Below, piece by piece: positions 15,361 through 24,391 of a stretch of DNA of 46,634 bases. Position 1 is the first letter of the stretch. The number at the start of each line of letters is the position of its first letter. Under the pieces are notes generated by a model. The model did not search any database and had not been told where the DNA came from. It saw only the letters and a program-made list of their open reading frames with translations. A program made the translations under genes and the position numbers. This DNA comes from Leptospira biflexa. Lineage in GTDB: Bacteria > Spirochaetota > Leptospiria > Turneriellales > DYLW01. The stretch is from contig DYLW01000018.1 of assembly GCA_020721865.1 (NCBI GenBank), positions 1 to 46,634 on the forward strand, given 5' to 3'.

Positions 15361-16617
15361 TTACCTCAGAAAATCCAGCAGAGTGGGTTTTATCAGTTTG
15401 GCACCCACACTTAAAGCGTAATTATGCACGTTTTCCAGCCATTTTAAATTCATTACAGTCTCCACTACGTCAATATCGGCATTTTTTGAGAGCAGCTCTT
15501 TTGTATAACTGGAATCCCAGGTGATCCGTTTTTCATGCTGCTCCAGACGATTCACCCGTGCCCCAATTTCCGCCCGGTAACGCAGAATGTTTTCCAGTCC
15601 GCTGTCCAGGGCTTCCAGATCCCGGCCACCCACAAGGTTTTTATCCCCTTTGATCAGATCATCCCGCAATTGGATGAGCATGTCAAAGACGGACATCCCG
15701 GTGACAGTCGCGTTGGAATGATAATTATTGGGAGGCTCCGGGTCTGTCCCGTCGATGAGTCCCAGATCCTGAAGAACGGTGCCACCTTCCAAATCCTCCA
15801 GCCAAATCTGGTGGGGGGTTTTTCCGGTGAGTATAATATCGTCCATCCCGCCTTTGGCTGCCCGGACCTCCACCGGTGCGGAATTGATTTTATCAATAAT
15901 GTCATTAATGGTGTCTCCCGCATTCACCTCGATCCGCGTTCCGTTAATTGAAAACGCAGAATCTCCCAGAGCCACATAGGCCGATGAGTCTTTATTCGAG
16001 GAGACAGACATATTGGTAGCCCAGAATATCTGGTTGCCCGGAATGGTTACTCCCATCTCTGCGTTTCTCTCAATTTCTCTGGTCTGGATATTGATATCCC
16101 CCTGGTATTGCACCCCGGTCATAGCATTGCCCTGGTCAATTCCTCTTTCCTGCAGGTGGGTGAATACGGGGAGAAAAACATCCCGTTCAATGACACTTCC
16201 TCCAAAAAGGTTTTTACCGGTGGAATCCTTGGCGTTGGCAATTTCCACCATGGCATAAAGATGCTGGTTGATTTCCTTGGCAATGGCCTCTTTCAATTCA
16301 AAGCCGGTGTTCGTGCCGTTGGCGGCCTGGATGGACAAATACCGCACGCGCTGGAAAATCTCTCCCACCCTGTCCAATTGGCCATCCATGTGGTTGAGTC
16401 TGTCCATGGCATCGTGCACATTTCTCTCATACTGGTCCAGCTCCCGCAAACGGGTTTTAAACATCATCTGGTTGGTCGCGGCCACAGGATTATCGCTGGG
16501 CAAATTCACCTTGCTGCCGGTGGCCAGCTCCCTTTCTGTTTTCTGCATATCATAACGTTGCCGGTTTATTGTGTGGATTAAATTGGTATTCACCATCTGG
16601 TTGGTTACGCGTATCAT
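15361..16617 (-). CDS. flgL: Flagellar hook-associated protein 3 FlgL (418 aa)
   Basis: The N terminus (MIRVTNQMVNTNLIHTINRQ) and the Asn-rich helix with LPSDNPVAATNQM are flagellin/FlgL-type D0-D1 sequence. The C terminus (LLSKNADIDVVETVMNLKWL) matches the FlgL C-terminal helix. FlgL joins hook and filament after FlgK. The long middle (about 190-300) forms the variable domain. A strong site, AAGGAGGG, precedes the ATG. It is 42 bp after flgK and shares its transcript. Confidence 0.95.
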   Translation of the reverse strand: MIRVTNQMVNTNLIHTINRQRYDMQKTERELATGSKVNLPSDNPVAATNQMMFKTRLRELDQYERNVHDAMDRLNHMDGQLDRVGEIFQRVRYLSIQAANGTNTGFELKEAIAKEINQHLYAMVEIANAKDSTGKNLFGGSVIERDVFLPVFTHLQERGIDQGNAMTGVQYQGDINIQTREIERNAEMGVTIPGNQIFWATNMSVSSNKDSSAYVALGDSAFSINGTRIEVNAGDTINDIIDKINSAPVEVRAAKGGMDDIILTGKTPHQIWLEDLEGGTVLQDLGLIDGTDPEPPNNYHSNATVTGMSVFDMLIQLRDDLIKGDKNLVGGRDLEALDSGLENILRYRAEIGARVNRLEQHEKRITWDSSYTKELLSKNADIDVVETVMNLKWLENVHNYALSVGAKLIKPTLLDFLR

Positions 16618-16659
16618 ATTTCCCTCCTTGTTCTCTTGTTTAATTCCTCATCCCTGAGT

Positions 16660-18573
16660 TTAAAATAATCGGTTGATAATTCTATCCAGCATTTCATCCA
16701 TCATGTTGATAACTTTTGCAGCCGCATTGTACCCATGCTGGAACTGCACCATATTTGCCATTTCCTCATCCAGATTCACGCCCATCACGGACTGCCGCAG
16801 GTTTTCAAAATTATTTAAGACCATGGTCTGGTTTTCCACCTGGTCCTGGGATGTGCGGCTCTCAATCCCCAGCTTGGCGACCAGTGAATTATAAAACTGG
16901 TCACTGTTTTCATAGCGACCCACCATGGTTTTTTTATGGCGGAGAGCCTGTGCAATACGCAGAGCGTTCTCTCCGTCTTTAGCTCCATAACCCTGATTTT
17001 TGTCTCCGGTTCCGCCAATGTCTTTCCCCGTGGCGGCGGCAATCAGGGACACATTATCCTGTATTTCCCGGCTCAGATCCATGGAGCCCGCAGGGTGAAA
17101 AACCGGCGTAAGGGTAATCCGGTCAATATTGGACTGAAAACGATTAATCTCATCCACCCGGCGGTAATCAAATGCCCCCGATGTGCTGGAATTCTGCAGA
17201 ATTCCCGTGTATCCCACCAGCAGCTCTCCGGAGTCTTCCAGATGGCGTATCATTAAATTTTTCTGCCAGGTATCATTTTTTTCGGACAGCCGGGCTTTCA
17301 ATACCAGATTGTCATCATGGTTCAGATACGCCACCACCCCGCTTTCCGATGAATTGATCCGCTGGATCACGTTCTCCAGAGTTTCGTCCGCCCGGTAGTT
17401 GATATGGATGGGGGTATTGGAAATATCATTTTTATATAATGTTATGGTACCGGAAATCCCCAAAGGTCTATCTGCGTTGATCTTGTTTTTTCCGGCCACT
17501 TTAAAAACTGCGGTGGTGTCATCACTTCCGTCCCCGTTTAAATCAAAATTCCCTTTCAGATTCCGGGAGAGATTTTCAATGTGAAAGAAATTCACATTTG
17601 TCTCTTTCCCCAGACCAAACCCGTCCCGGTGGACTTCATTGGTGACGTCCGAAATGTTGATGGCCAGAAGATCCAGCTTTTCAATGTTCTCTTTCAATAC
17701 ATCATCGCGGATTTCCAGCAGAGCTTGCATTTTCCCATTGCGGAACAACGCATCCTTTCCATTATGCTCCCATACCACGCGGTGGAGACCCTCATTGGCT
17801 CCATCTCCCACACTCTTCAGGAGATGAACAGTTTCTCCCTGCACCAGCATTTCTCCACCCAGATACACAATGAGCTCATCCGAATCCTGATTTTCTATGG
17901 TGACATCCGCATACTGGGCAAGCTGCTGCAGAAGAGCATCCCGCCGATCCATCAAATCATTGGGGGAATCCCCAATATTCCGGGATTTTAAAATCCGCTC
18001 ATTCAAATCCCGTATCTGCGTGGCCATGGAATTCATGGAATCCACCCCCACCGTAATCTCAAAATCCACATTCTGGCGTAAATCAAACAAACGATGAAAA
18101 GTCTCCCTCATGCTGAAGGTTAGCTCTTTTCCCCGGCTGCGGACAGTCTCCCTGTAAGAAAGCTCTTCCGGGAAATGAGACAAATCCTGCCAGCTTTGCC
18201 AGAATCTGTCCAACTGTGCCCGCATGGATTCTTCGGAGGGCTCGTTAAAAATCACTTCTGTCTGGTGGAGATATTTCTGGCGAGCCTCCCAATAGGACTT
18301 GGACTGCTCTGAGCTTCTCACCTTTTCATCCAGAAAAAGATCCCGCACCCGTTCCACGGACTGCACCATCGACCCCTGCCCCAGCATGCCCGGCCCCTGT
18401 GCCCGGTTTAAAGAAGGATTATACAAAGGATCCATGGATTCCATGGAAACCCTCTGGCGGGCATAGTTTTTATTATCTGCATTGGAAATATTATGACCCG
18501 TGGTTTGCAGTGCCACCTGGTGGGTTCCCAAACCCCTCTTTGCGATTTCCAGCCCCAGAAATGTGGATGCCAT
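16660..18573 (-). CDS. flgK: Flagellar hook-associated protein 1 FlgK (637 aa)
   Basis: It opens with FLGLEIAKRGLGTHQVALQT and TGHNISNADNKNYARQRV, the FlgK rod/hook N-terminal signature. It ends with the usual helix (NLDEEMANMVQFQHGYNAAAKV...). FlgK is the first hook-filament junction protein. At 637 residues it is longer than the E. coli protein (547), with extra sequence in the central variable region, common in spirochaetes. It begins next to the stop of the FlgN-like gene, its likely chaperone. Confidence 0.96.
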   Translation of the reverse strand: MASTFLGLEIAKRGLGTHQVALQTTGHNISNADNKNYARQRVSMESMDPLYNPSLNRAQGPGMLGQGSMVQSVERVRDLFLDEKVRSSEQSKSYWEARQKYLHQTEVIFNEPSEESMRAQLDRFWQSWQDLSHFPEELSYRETVRSRGKELTFSMRETFHRLFDLRQNVDFEITVGVDSMNSMATQIRDLNERILKSRNIGDSPNDLMDRRDALLQQLAQYADVTIENQDSDELIVYLGGEMLVQGETVHLLKSVGDGANEGLHRVVWEHNGKDALFRNGKMQALLEIRDDVLKENIEKLDLLAINISDVTNEVHRDGFGLGKETNVNFFHIENLSRNLKGNFDLNGDGSDDTTAVFKVAGKNKINADRPLGISGTITLYKNDISNTPIHINYRADETLENVIQRINSSESGVVAYLNHDDNLVLKARLSEKNDTWQKNLMIRHLEDSGELLVGYTGILQNSSTSGAFDYRRVDEINRFQSNIDRITLTPVFHPAGSMDLSREIQDNVSLIAAATGKDIGGTGDKNQGYGAKDGENALRIAQALRHKKTMVGRYENSDQFYNSLVAKLGIESRTSQDQVENQTMVLNNFENLRQSVMGVNLDEEMANMVQFQHGYNAAAKVINMMDEMLDRIINRLF

Positions 18574-18575
18574 AA

Positions 18576-19157
18576 TTACCCCGTTACGTTAATGAAAATG
18601 GATTTGCGGGAAACACTTTCATTACCTTTTTTATCATAATCCGGATCGCTCTGAAGAGAAAGATTCTCCATCAGATGGTGAAAAAATTCCCGGTTTTCCT
18701 CTAACAAAAGAGAATTTGTTTTATTCGCACTTTTAAGACGATTTAGCACATTTAGAAGATCCTCTCTCTGCCGCCGCAGGTTTTCTGCCTCCGCGTCCGG
18801 TAGTGCGGACAAAATTCCGGTGAGAGTTAATCGTCCGGAGATATGGTACTTCTCCTGAAGCAAGGCCAATCTGGTATCCAGAAAGGACTCGTTTTCGTGT
18901 AATTCCTGAAGCCGGATTTCCTCCTGACTGGTTGCGTCCTTCAGCATCCGGGCATTCAACTGGAAAATGGCGTTTCTTTTCCGGGTTTCCAGCTCCATCA
19001 AGGTAGCATAAATTTCTATTTGTTTATGGATGAATGCCAGAAGAGAACGAATATCCGCACCTTCCATGGAAACCGGAACCTCCAAAGAATCCATTTCCCG
19101 GACGATTGGGGAATTCCCTGCTAAAATATTATTTCTCATAGCGTAATCATCGGCCAA
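18576..19157 (-). CDS. flgN: FlgN-like flagellar export chaperone (193 aa)
   Basis: It is a helical protein with the FlgN-type C-terminal pattern NSLLLEENREFFHHLMENL. It lies directly upstream of flgK, the usual position. FlgN keeps FlgK and FlgL soluble and delivers them to the export gate. The start is uncertain: the long frame begins with TTG at 19157 without a clear ribosome-binding site, and ATG at 19139 is another choice. It is the first gene of the flagellar operon. A dispersed repeat lies just upstream, at 19190-19214. Confidence 0.8.
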   Translation of the reverse strand: MADDYAMRNNILAGNSPIVREMDSLEVPVSMEGADIRSLLAFIHKQIEIYATLMELETRKRNAIFQLNARMLKDATSQEEIRLQELHENESFLDTRLALLQEKYHISGRLTLTGILSALPDAEAENLRRQREDLLNVLNRLKSANKTNSLLLEENREFFHHLMENLSLQSDPDYDKKGNESVSRKSIFINVTG

Positions 19158-19189
19158 AAGGAAAAAAGCTGAAGGATTATTCCGGTTTT

Positions 19190-19214
19190 ATGCGACATAA
19201 TGGGGACGTTCCCC
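19190..19214. repeat. Dispersed GCGACATAAT element with GGGGA-CGT-TCCCC hairpin
   Basis: GCGACATAAT at 19192-19201 is the same 10-mer as in the left-edge tandem repeat (54-63) and at 33423-33432. Here it is followed by the perfect small hairpin GGGGACGTTCCCC (19202-19214). It lies in the divergent gap between the FlgN-like gene and the VIT transporter. The form resembles REP-like elements linked to IS200/RAYT transposases, but no such transposase is in the window. Confidence 0.6.
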
Positions 19215-19287
19215 CTGGATGGACAAAACGGGATGCCCCGAGGTAAAAAAATCTGTTCCGCATGAATAGATATTTTACCATTGGAAC

Positions 19288-20154
19288 ATGAGTCATAACG
19301 AGTTGCTGGATTTACTCAGGGATTTCCAGCGGAATGAAATAACCGAACACCACATCTATAAAAAGCTGTCCCAAATCACAAAAGATGAAAAAAACCGCGT
19401 TGTTCTGGCAAGAATATCGGCGGATGAAAAAAAGCATTATGACATTCTAAAAAAATACAGCAAAACAGAAGTGAAACCCTGCCGGCGACGGGTGTTTTTC
19501 TATTACTGGATTGCCCGCATTTTGGGACTCACCTTTGGGATTAAGCTGATGGAAAAAGGGGAATCCTCTGCCCAGGATGAATATGCCGCGTTGATGGGTC
19601 ATATTGAAGAGGTGGGAGGCATCATAGACGATGAGGAAACCCATGAAAGCGAGCTGATCAACCTCATCCAGGAGGAAAGGCTGGATTATGCCGGCTCTGT
19701 GGTTTTGGGATTGAATGATGCTCTGGTGGAATTGACTGGCACTCTGGCGGGGCTTTCCTTTGCCCTCCAGAATAACCGGATGATTGCCATGGTGGGCACC
19801 ATCACCGGAATTGCCGCCAGCCTCTCCATGGCCGCTTCCGAATACCTCTCCAAAAAAACGGAGGGAGAGGGTTCCCCCGTAAAAAGTGCGGTCTATACCG
19901 GGATGGCGTATATTCTAACTGTCCTTGCGTTAATTGCCCCGTATTTTTTTCTGGAGCACTATCTGGTCTCTCTGATCATCACACTGGCCGTGGCGTTGTT
20001 CATCATCTTTGTGTTCAACTACTATATTTCCGTGGCCAGGGATCTGGATTTTCGCCGTCGTTTTTTTGAGATGGCCACCATCAGCATCACGGTTGCCGCG
20101 TTCAGCTTTGGCGTGGGTTTTTTTATCCGCTCGTATTTTAACATAGATGTTTAA
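19288..20154 (+). CDS. Ferritin-like domain fused to VIT1/CCC1-type iron/manganese transporter (288 aa)
   Basis: Residues 1-55 and 85-125 form a ferritin-like helical domain with Glu/His ligands (RNEITEHHIY; ISADEKKHYDIL; DDEETHE). The rest is a VIT1/CCC1 membrane domain with about five helices and the family signature VVLGLNDALVELTGTLAGLS and SMAASEYLS. This organisation is that of MbfA-like proteins, which sense or oxidise iron through the soluble domain and export it. The likely role is protection from excess Fe(II) or Mn(II). The next gene overlaps its end by 8 bp. Confidence 0.9.
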   Translation: MSHNELLDLLRDFQRNEITEHHIYKKLSQITKDEKNRVVLARISADEKKHYDILKKYSKTEVKPCRRRVFFYYWIARILGLTFGIKLMEKGESSAQDEYAALMGHIEEVGGIIDDEETHESELINLIQEERLDYAGSVVLGLNDALVELTGTLAGLSFALQNNRMIAMVGTITGIAASLSMAASEYLSKKTEGEGSPVKSAVYTGMAYILTVLALIAPYFFLEHYLVSLIITLAVALFIIFVFNYYISVARDLDFRRRFFEMATISITVAAFSFGVGFFIRSYFNIDV

Positions 20155-20959
20155 CAAAAAATTCCCATCCATCCTCATCGCCCTGTTTTTCACGTTTCCG
20201 GTGTTTTCCCCGGTATTTTCCCAAAATACATTTTTTCTGGAAAAAACCGGAGCCCCGTTGCGTATCCAGAAAGACTGGTTTTTTACATCGGAAAAAAATC
20301 CCCGGATAAAAAACCAGATACCCCGGCTGGGTAATGAAAAAACAAACCTCATCCTGATTCCCATTACCCGGGAATGCGTCGGAAGGCTGGATGATTTTTG
20401 GGCCGATTATTTCCGCTATGAAAGCGTGGATTATTCTACGGTGGCCGTGGGGTTGATTCTTCTGGGCAATCCGGAAAAAAATACCGGAGAGCAGGAAATC
20501 CAGACCGCCGATTTTCTGTACCAGAGAGCGGAATCCATTCTGGCCGCCCAGAAGGATAGCATCAAAAATAACCGCATACGAATCATGGAGAAATTCTTTT
20601 TTCTAATTCCACGGGACCCCCAGCATTTTTCCCGGTATCTGGGTTTTTATCCCATCTGGCAGAAGGACAAGTGGAGTTATCTTCCGGGCGTCTTTCTCTA
20701 CAACGAAAAGAATATACTCCGGAGAATCCTTGTCTCCCCTCCGCCCTGGGAAATCCGGAAAGCTCTTAACGATATGAGGGGGGACATCCAGGAGAAAAGA
20801 GCAGAAAAGGGATTCCTCCTCCGGGCGATGGATTATTTCCTCCATTATGATGTGGACAGCCACAGATACACGCTCAGCTTTGCACGAATTCTGGGGGCTT
20901 TCCTTGTAATATTTGTCCTTGTGGAGTGGGTTTTTTTCTTCCGGAGACGGGCACAATAG
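20147..20959 (+). CDS. Membrane protein with signal peptide and C-terminal anchor, unknown function (270 aa)
   Basis: A signal peptide (about residues 6-26, ending VFSQ) leads to a soluble periplasmic domain. A single C-terminal membrane helix (GAFLVIFVLVEWVFFF) and the basic tail RRRAQ follow. The topology fits a protein facing the periplasm and anchored in the inner membrane, like TPM-domain proteins, although I cannot confirm that motif. The start codon lies within the last codons of the VIT gene, so translation is coupled and a link to metal handling is plausible. Confidence 0.7.
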   Translation: MFNKKFPSILIALFFTFPVFSPVFSQNTFFLEKTGAPLRIQKDWFFTSEKNPRIKNQIPRLGNEKTNLILIPITRECVGRLDDFWADYFRYESVDYSTVAVGLILLGNPEKNTGEQEIQTADFLYQRAESILAAQKDSIKNNRIRIMEKFFFLIPRDPQHFSRYLGFYPIWQKDKWSYLPGVFLYNEKNILRRILVSPPPWEIRKALNDMRGDIQEKRAEKGFLLRAMDYFLHYDVDSHRYTLSFARILGAFLVIFVLVEWVFFFRRRAQ

Positions 20960-20967
20960 AATCTGCG

Positions 20968-21053
20968 TTATTTACGGACCCGCCCTCCATCCAATGCCCC
21001 GGTCCAGCAAGGGTACTCCATTGTTATTGACAGGAAATATCTATCGTAAATAA
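20968..21053. promoter_or_regulatory. Inverted repeat pair TTATTTACG/CGTAAATAA upstream of the sugar operon
   Basis: TTATTTACG (20968-20976) and CGTAAATAA (21045-21053) are perfect inverted 9-mers 68 bp apart. TTGACA at 21027-21032 lies between them, but no well-spaced -10 follows. The right arm is 24 bp from the GH127 start codon. The pair could be operator half-sites for a regulator of the operon, or chance. Confidence 0.3.
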
Positions 21054-21076
21054 GGACATATAATAAAAAGGTTTTC

Positions 21077-23065
21077 ATGATTTCCAGAGTTTATCAAAAG
21101 TTGCCCCTATCCTCATTGGAGATGGAGGGTTTTATGCACCGCCAATTAGAAATATCCGCACGGGGATTAAGCGGAAACATCCGGAATTTATGGCAGGATT
21201 TATCCCATAACTCGGCTTGGCTGGGAGGAACAGGGGAGAGCTGGGAACGGGGTCCCTACTATCTGGATGGAATCATACCTCTGGGGATGCTGGTGGATAA
21301 ACCGGATATCAGGGATGAAATAAAATTATGGGTAGATTCCATTCTGAGAAGCCAGGACGCCACCGGCTTTTTTGGGCCGGCGTGGAATCTGGATTCCTGG
21401 CCCCGAATGGTGGTCTTGAAGGCATTCACATCCTATTACCATTCCACCGGGGATGATAGAATTATCCCTTTTATGGATGCATATTTTCAGTACCTCCACC
21501 GAACCATTGATGAGCATCCTCCTTTGTTCTGGGCATCCGCAAGGGCACTGGAGGCCGGTGAAGCCATGGAGCTGGTATACCGCCAAACCGGTAAGAAATA
21601 CCTTCTGGAGCTGGTGGAAAAATTAAATGCGTATATGTATGACTGGATTGGATACTTTGATGACTTTCCTTACAAGGAACCAATGACAGCCTATGCAAAC
21701 CGATTCATTTTCAAAACACTGAAGTCCATTCTGGAGCCCATCGATACATGGATGAAAAAAAGACGAAAAATCAAAAAACCCATGAACGCGGAAGAGGTGA
21801 AAAAATTTAATGAATCCAAATGGCCCAGGCTGATATCGTTGACCCATGGCGTGAACATCGCCATGGCACTCAAGTATCCGGTTTATGTGGGGATGTTCAC
21901 AGAAGATAAAAGCCTCTACCCACTCTGGCGGAAGGGTTATCAAAGTATTATGAAATACCATGGGTTGGCACATGGTTTATGGACATCCGATGAACACCTC
22001 AGCGGACCATCTCCATCGAACGGAACAGAATTATGCACCGTGGTGGAAGCCCTGTATTCTCTGGAAGAAATTTTAAGCATAACCGGAGACCCGGACGCCG
22101 CGGACTTGCTGGAGCTCATTGCCCATAATGCACTGCCTGCCACTTTTACTCCGGACATGTGTGCCCACCAGTATGTCCAGCAGGTGAACCAGATTGCAGC
22201 AGATAAAAAACCCCGTCAATTTTTTGATACTAATTCGGAGGCTAATATCTATGGCCTTGCCCCCAACTATGGATGCTGTGCGGCCAATATGCACCAGGGC
22301 TTCCCCAAGTTTGCATCAAACGCGGCGTATGGAATGGATAACGGTCTGGCATTTTTATTATATATGCCGGTGACGGTTTCCCATAATCTGGCCAATGGCA
22401 AAAGGATCAAAATCAAAGAATCCACAGAATACCCGTTTAATGATGTAATTCATTTTGAAATACTGGAAGCTCCGGATGAAGAAATTACTTTACGCTTCAG
22501 AATTCCAGCACTGGCAGAGGCAAAAATAGTATCTAACGGAAAAATTCATGGGATTTACACAGCGGGTGTTGCGGATTTGAAACAGATTTTTTTGCCGGGA
22601 GATATCATAGAAATCTTTCTGGAAATGCCCCTGACCATTCTCCCCAATGCCGATGGAAGTATATCCATACGCAGAGGACCTCTGCTTCTGTCCTCTTTTC
22701 TGAAAGAGTATTCCATTGCACTCCGGGGAGAGAAGCCTTTTCATTACCGCGAGTACAAAACCCGGAGTCCATGGAATATTGCTCCCATCATCCATAATGG
22801 GAAGCCAGAAATTCTGGAAATTATACACCGCCCCGTCCCGGAAATGCCGTATAACCCGGAGAGTCCTCCTCTGGAAATCCGGGTTGCGGGAAGGAGCGTG
22901 GAAAACTGGAAAATTTTCCAGAACAGTGCCGGTCCCATTCCGGAAATACCGCAACCTGGCAAAAAAAACGAGCTGATTTTGGTTCCTTATGGATGTACCA
23001 ATATACGCGTGGCACAATTTCCATTATTAAATCAAAATAAAGAAAACGGAGAAATGGATGAATAA
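21077..23065 (+). CDS. Glycoside hydrolase family 127-like, beta-L-arabinofuranosidase type (662 aa)
   Basis: The fold and length match GH127 (formerly DUF1680). The zinc/cysteine site is visible: Glu318-x-Cys320 (TELC) and Cys400-Cys401 (NYGCCAANMHQG). The spacing is close to that of the characterised Bifidobacterium enzyme, where one of these cysteines is the nucleophile. Members release beta-L-arabinofuranose or related sugars. There is no signal peptide, so the substrate is cleaved inside the cell after uptake. Translation is coupled to the next gene, the MFS transporter, by an 8-bp overlap. Confidence 0.88.
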   Translation: MISRVYQKLPLSSLEMEGFMHRQLEISARGLSGNIRNLWQDLSHNSAWLGGTGESWERGPYYLDGIIPLGMLVDKPDIRDEIKLWVDSILRSQDATGFFGPAWNLDSWPRMVVLKAFTSYYHSTGDDRIIPFMDAYFQYLHRTIDEHPPLFWASARALEAGEAMELVYRQTGKKYLLELVEKLNAYMYDWIGYFDDFPYKEPMTAYANRFIFKTLKSILEPIDTWMKKRRKIKKPMNAEEVKKFNESKWPRLISLTHGVNIAMALKYPVYVGMFTEDKSLYPLWRKGYQSIMKYHGLAHGLWTSDEHLSGPSPSNGTELCTVVEALYSLEEILSITGDPDAADLLELIAHNALPATFTPDMCAHQYVQQVNQIAADKKPRQFFDTNSEANIYGLAPNYGCCAANMHQGFPKFASNAAYGMDNGLAFLLYMPVTVSHNLANGKRIKIKESTEYPFNDVIHFEILEAPDEEITLRFRIPALAEAKIVSNGKIHGIYTAGVADLKQIFLPGDIIEIFLEMPLTILPNADGSISIRRGPLLLSSFLKEYSIALRGEKPFHYREYKTRSPWNIAPIIHNGKPEILEIIHRPVPEMPYNPESPPLEIRVAGRSVENWKIFQNSAGPIPEIPQPGKKNELILVPYGCTNIRVAQFPLLNQNKENGEMDE

Positions 23066-24389
23066 AGAAAATGCTCAGTTAGGATTTAGACTTTGGTCAG
23101 CACTTCTTATTTTTGGATTATTTGGCCAGATTGCCTGGGTTATAGAAAATATGTATTTTAATGTATTTGTCTATAAGACAATCACATACCATCCGGACGC
23201 CATCGCCATTATGGTTGCGGCAAGTGCAATCACTGCCACCATAACCACTCTTGGGATGGGAGTTGTCTCTGACCGATTGAGGAAACGAAAAATATTTATC
23301 TCTGCCGGATATATTATATGGGGGCTGGTTATTGGCAGTTTTGCCTTCATTTCCAAAGATAATATTTCTTCCCTGTTCCCCGGAATGGATGTGGTGGCCG
23401 TAACCGTTGCCGTTGTTGTCATCATGGACTGCGTAATGACATTCTTTGGTTCCACTGCTAACGATGCCGCTTTCAATGCCTGGGTAACCGATGTAACCAT
23501 TCCGGAAAACCGTGGCAGGGCGGAAGGGCTTCTGAATGCGTTGCCACTTCTGTCCATGCTTATTGTTTTTGGGGTCTTTGATCCATTGACCAGATCCGGC
23601 AAATGGGAAGAATTTTTTATTATCATAGGCGGACTTGTTCTCTTGGGGGGCTTTTCCGGAATTTTTATTATAAGGGACAAATTAATAGGCTTGGATCCCA
23701 AACAGAAAAAGGATCACTATCTGGCTGATGTTGTTTACGGATTCCGTCTTTCTGTTATCCGGGAGAATAAATACCTCTATCTGATTCTGGTCGCGACGGC
23801 TGTTTTTTGCACGGCATTTCAGGTCTTCATGCCATATCTGTTGATATACATAGAATTTTTTCTGGGAATAAAAAATTATGCCGTAATCATGGCCATCGTC
23901 TTATTATCCTCATCCATAGCCAGTATTCTTCTGGGCAGGGCGGTGGATAGATACGGAAAGAGCTGGTTTCTCATCATGGGAACAATTGTTTTTTCTTTGT
24001 CCCTCCTGGCCATGTATGGCTCTGGGCGATTATGGAAAAATGATCTCACCTTACAGTTCGCCTTGGTATCTATTTTTGGAACTCTCTTTATGACGTCCTA
24101 TCTGACGGTTATGCTCATATTAAATGCCTCAATGCGGGATTTCCTGCCTGAAGAAAAACGGGGACATTATGCGGGAGTCCGGATGATTTTCTTTGTACTG
24201 ATTCCCATGACCATTGGGCCATTTCTGGGGTCATACATCATTAAATTCAGCGATGCCACATTCAATAACCAGTTTGGTGAAATTCAGCATGTCCCCAATC
24301 CGGAGATCTATCTGGGTGGAGCAGTGATCACATTGCTGGCATATCCATTATTGCGAAAAATCCTGCAACCGCCCCAGGGAGCTCACTGA
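23058..24389 (+). CDS. MFS sugar transporter (443 aa)
   Basis: About twelve hydrophobic helices are present. The loop after helix 2 (GVVSDRLRKRKIFI) is the MFS motif A, and a similar loop recurs in the second half (GRAVDRYGKSWFLI). The gene lies between two cytoplasmic glycosidases with overlaps of a few bases, so it almost surely imports the oligosaccharide that they degrade. It resembles sugar permeases of the MFS or GPH groups; the exact subfamily is unclear. Confidence 0.88.
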   Translation: MNKENAQLGFRLWSALLIFGLFGQIAWVIENMYFNVFVYKTITYHPDAIAIMVAASAITATITTLGMGVVSDRLRKRKIFISAGYIIWGLVIGSFAFISKDNISSLFPGMDVVAVTVAVVVIMDCVMTFFGSTANDAAFNAWVTDVTIPENRGRAEGLLNALPLLSMLIVFGVFDPLTRSGKWEEFFIIIGGLVLLGGFSGIFIIRDKLIGLDPKQKKDHYLADVVYGFRLSVIRENKYLYLILVATAVFCTAFQVFMPYLLIYIEFFLGIKNYAVIMAIVLLSSSIASILLGRAVDRYGKSWFLIMGTIVFSLSLLAMYGSGRLWKNDLTLQFALVSIFGTLFMTSYLTVMLILNASMRDFLPEEKRGHYAGVRMIFFVLIPMTIGPFLGSYIIKFSDATFNNQFGEIQHVPNPEIYLGGAVITLLAYPLLRKILQPPQGAH

Positions 24390-24391
24390 AA

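Noticed and set aside
14109..18097. Plus-strand open frames across glyQ, fliW, flgL and flgK.
   Set aside because: All lie antisense to well-conserved flagellar or synthetase genes and show no family motifs or ribosome-binding sites.
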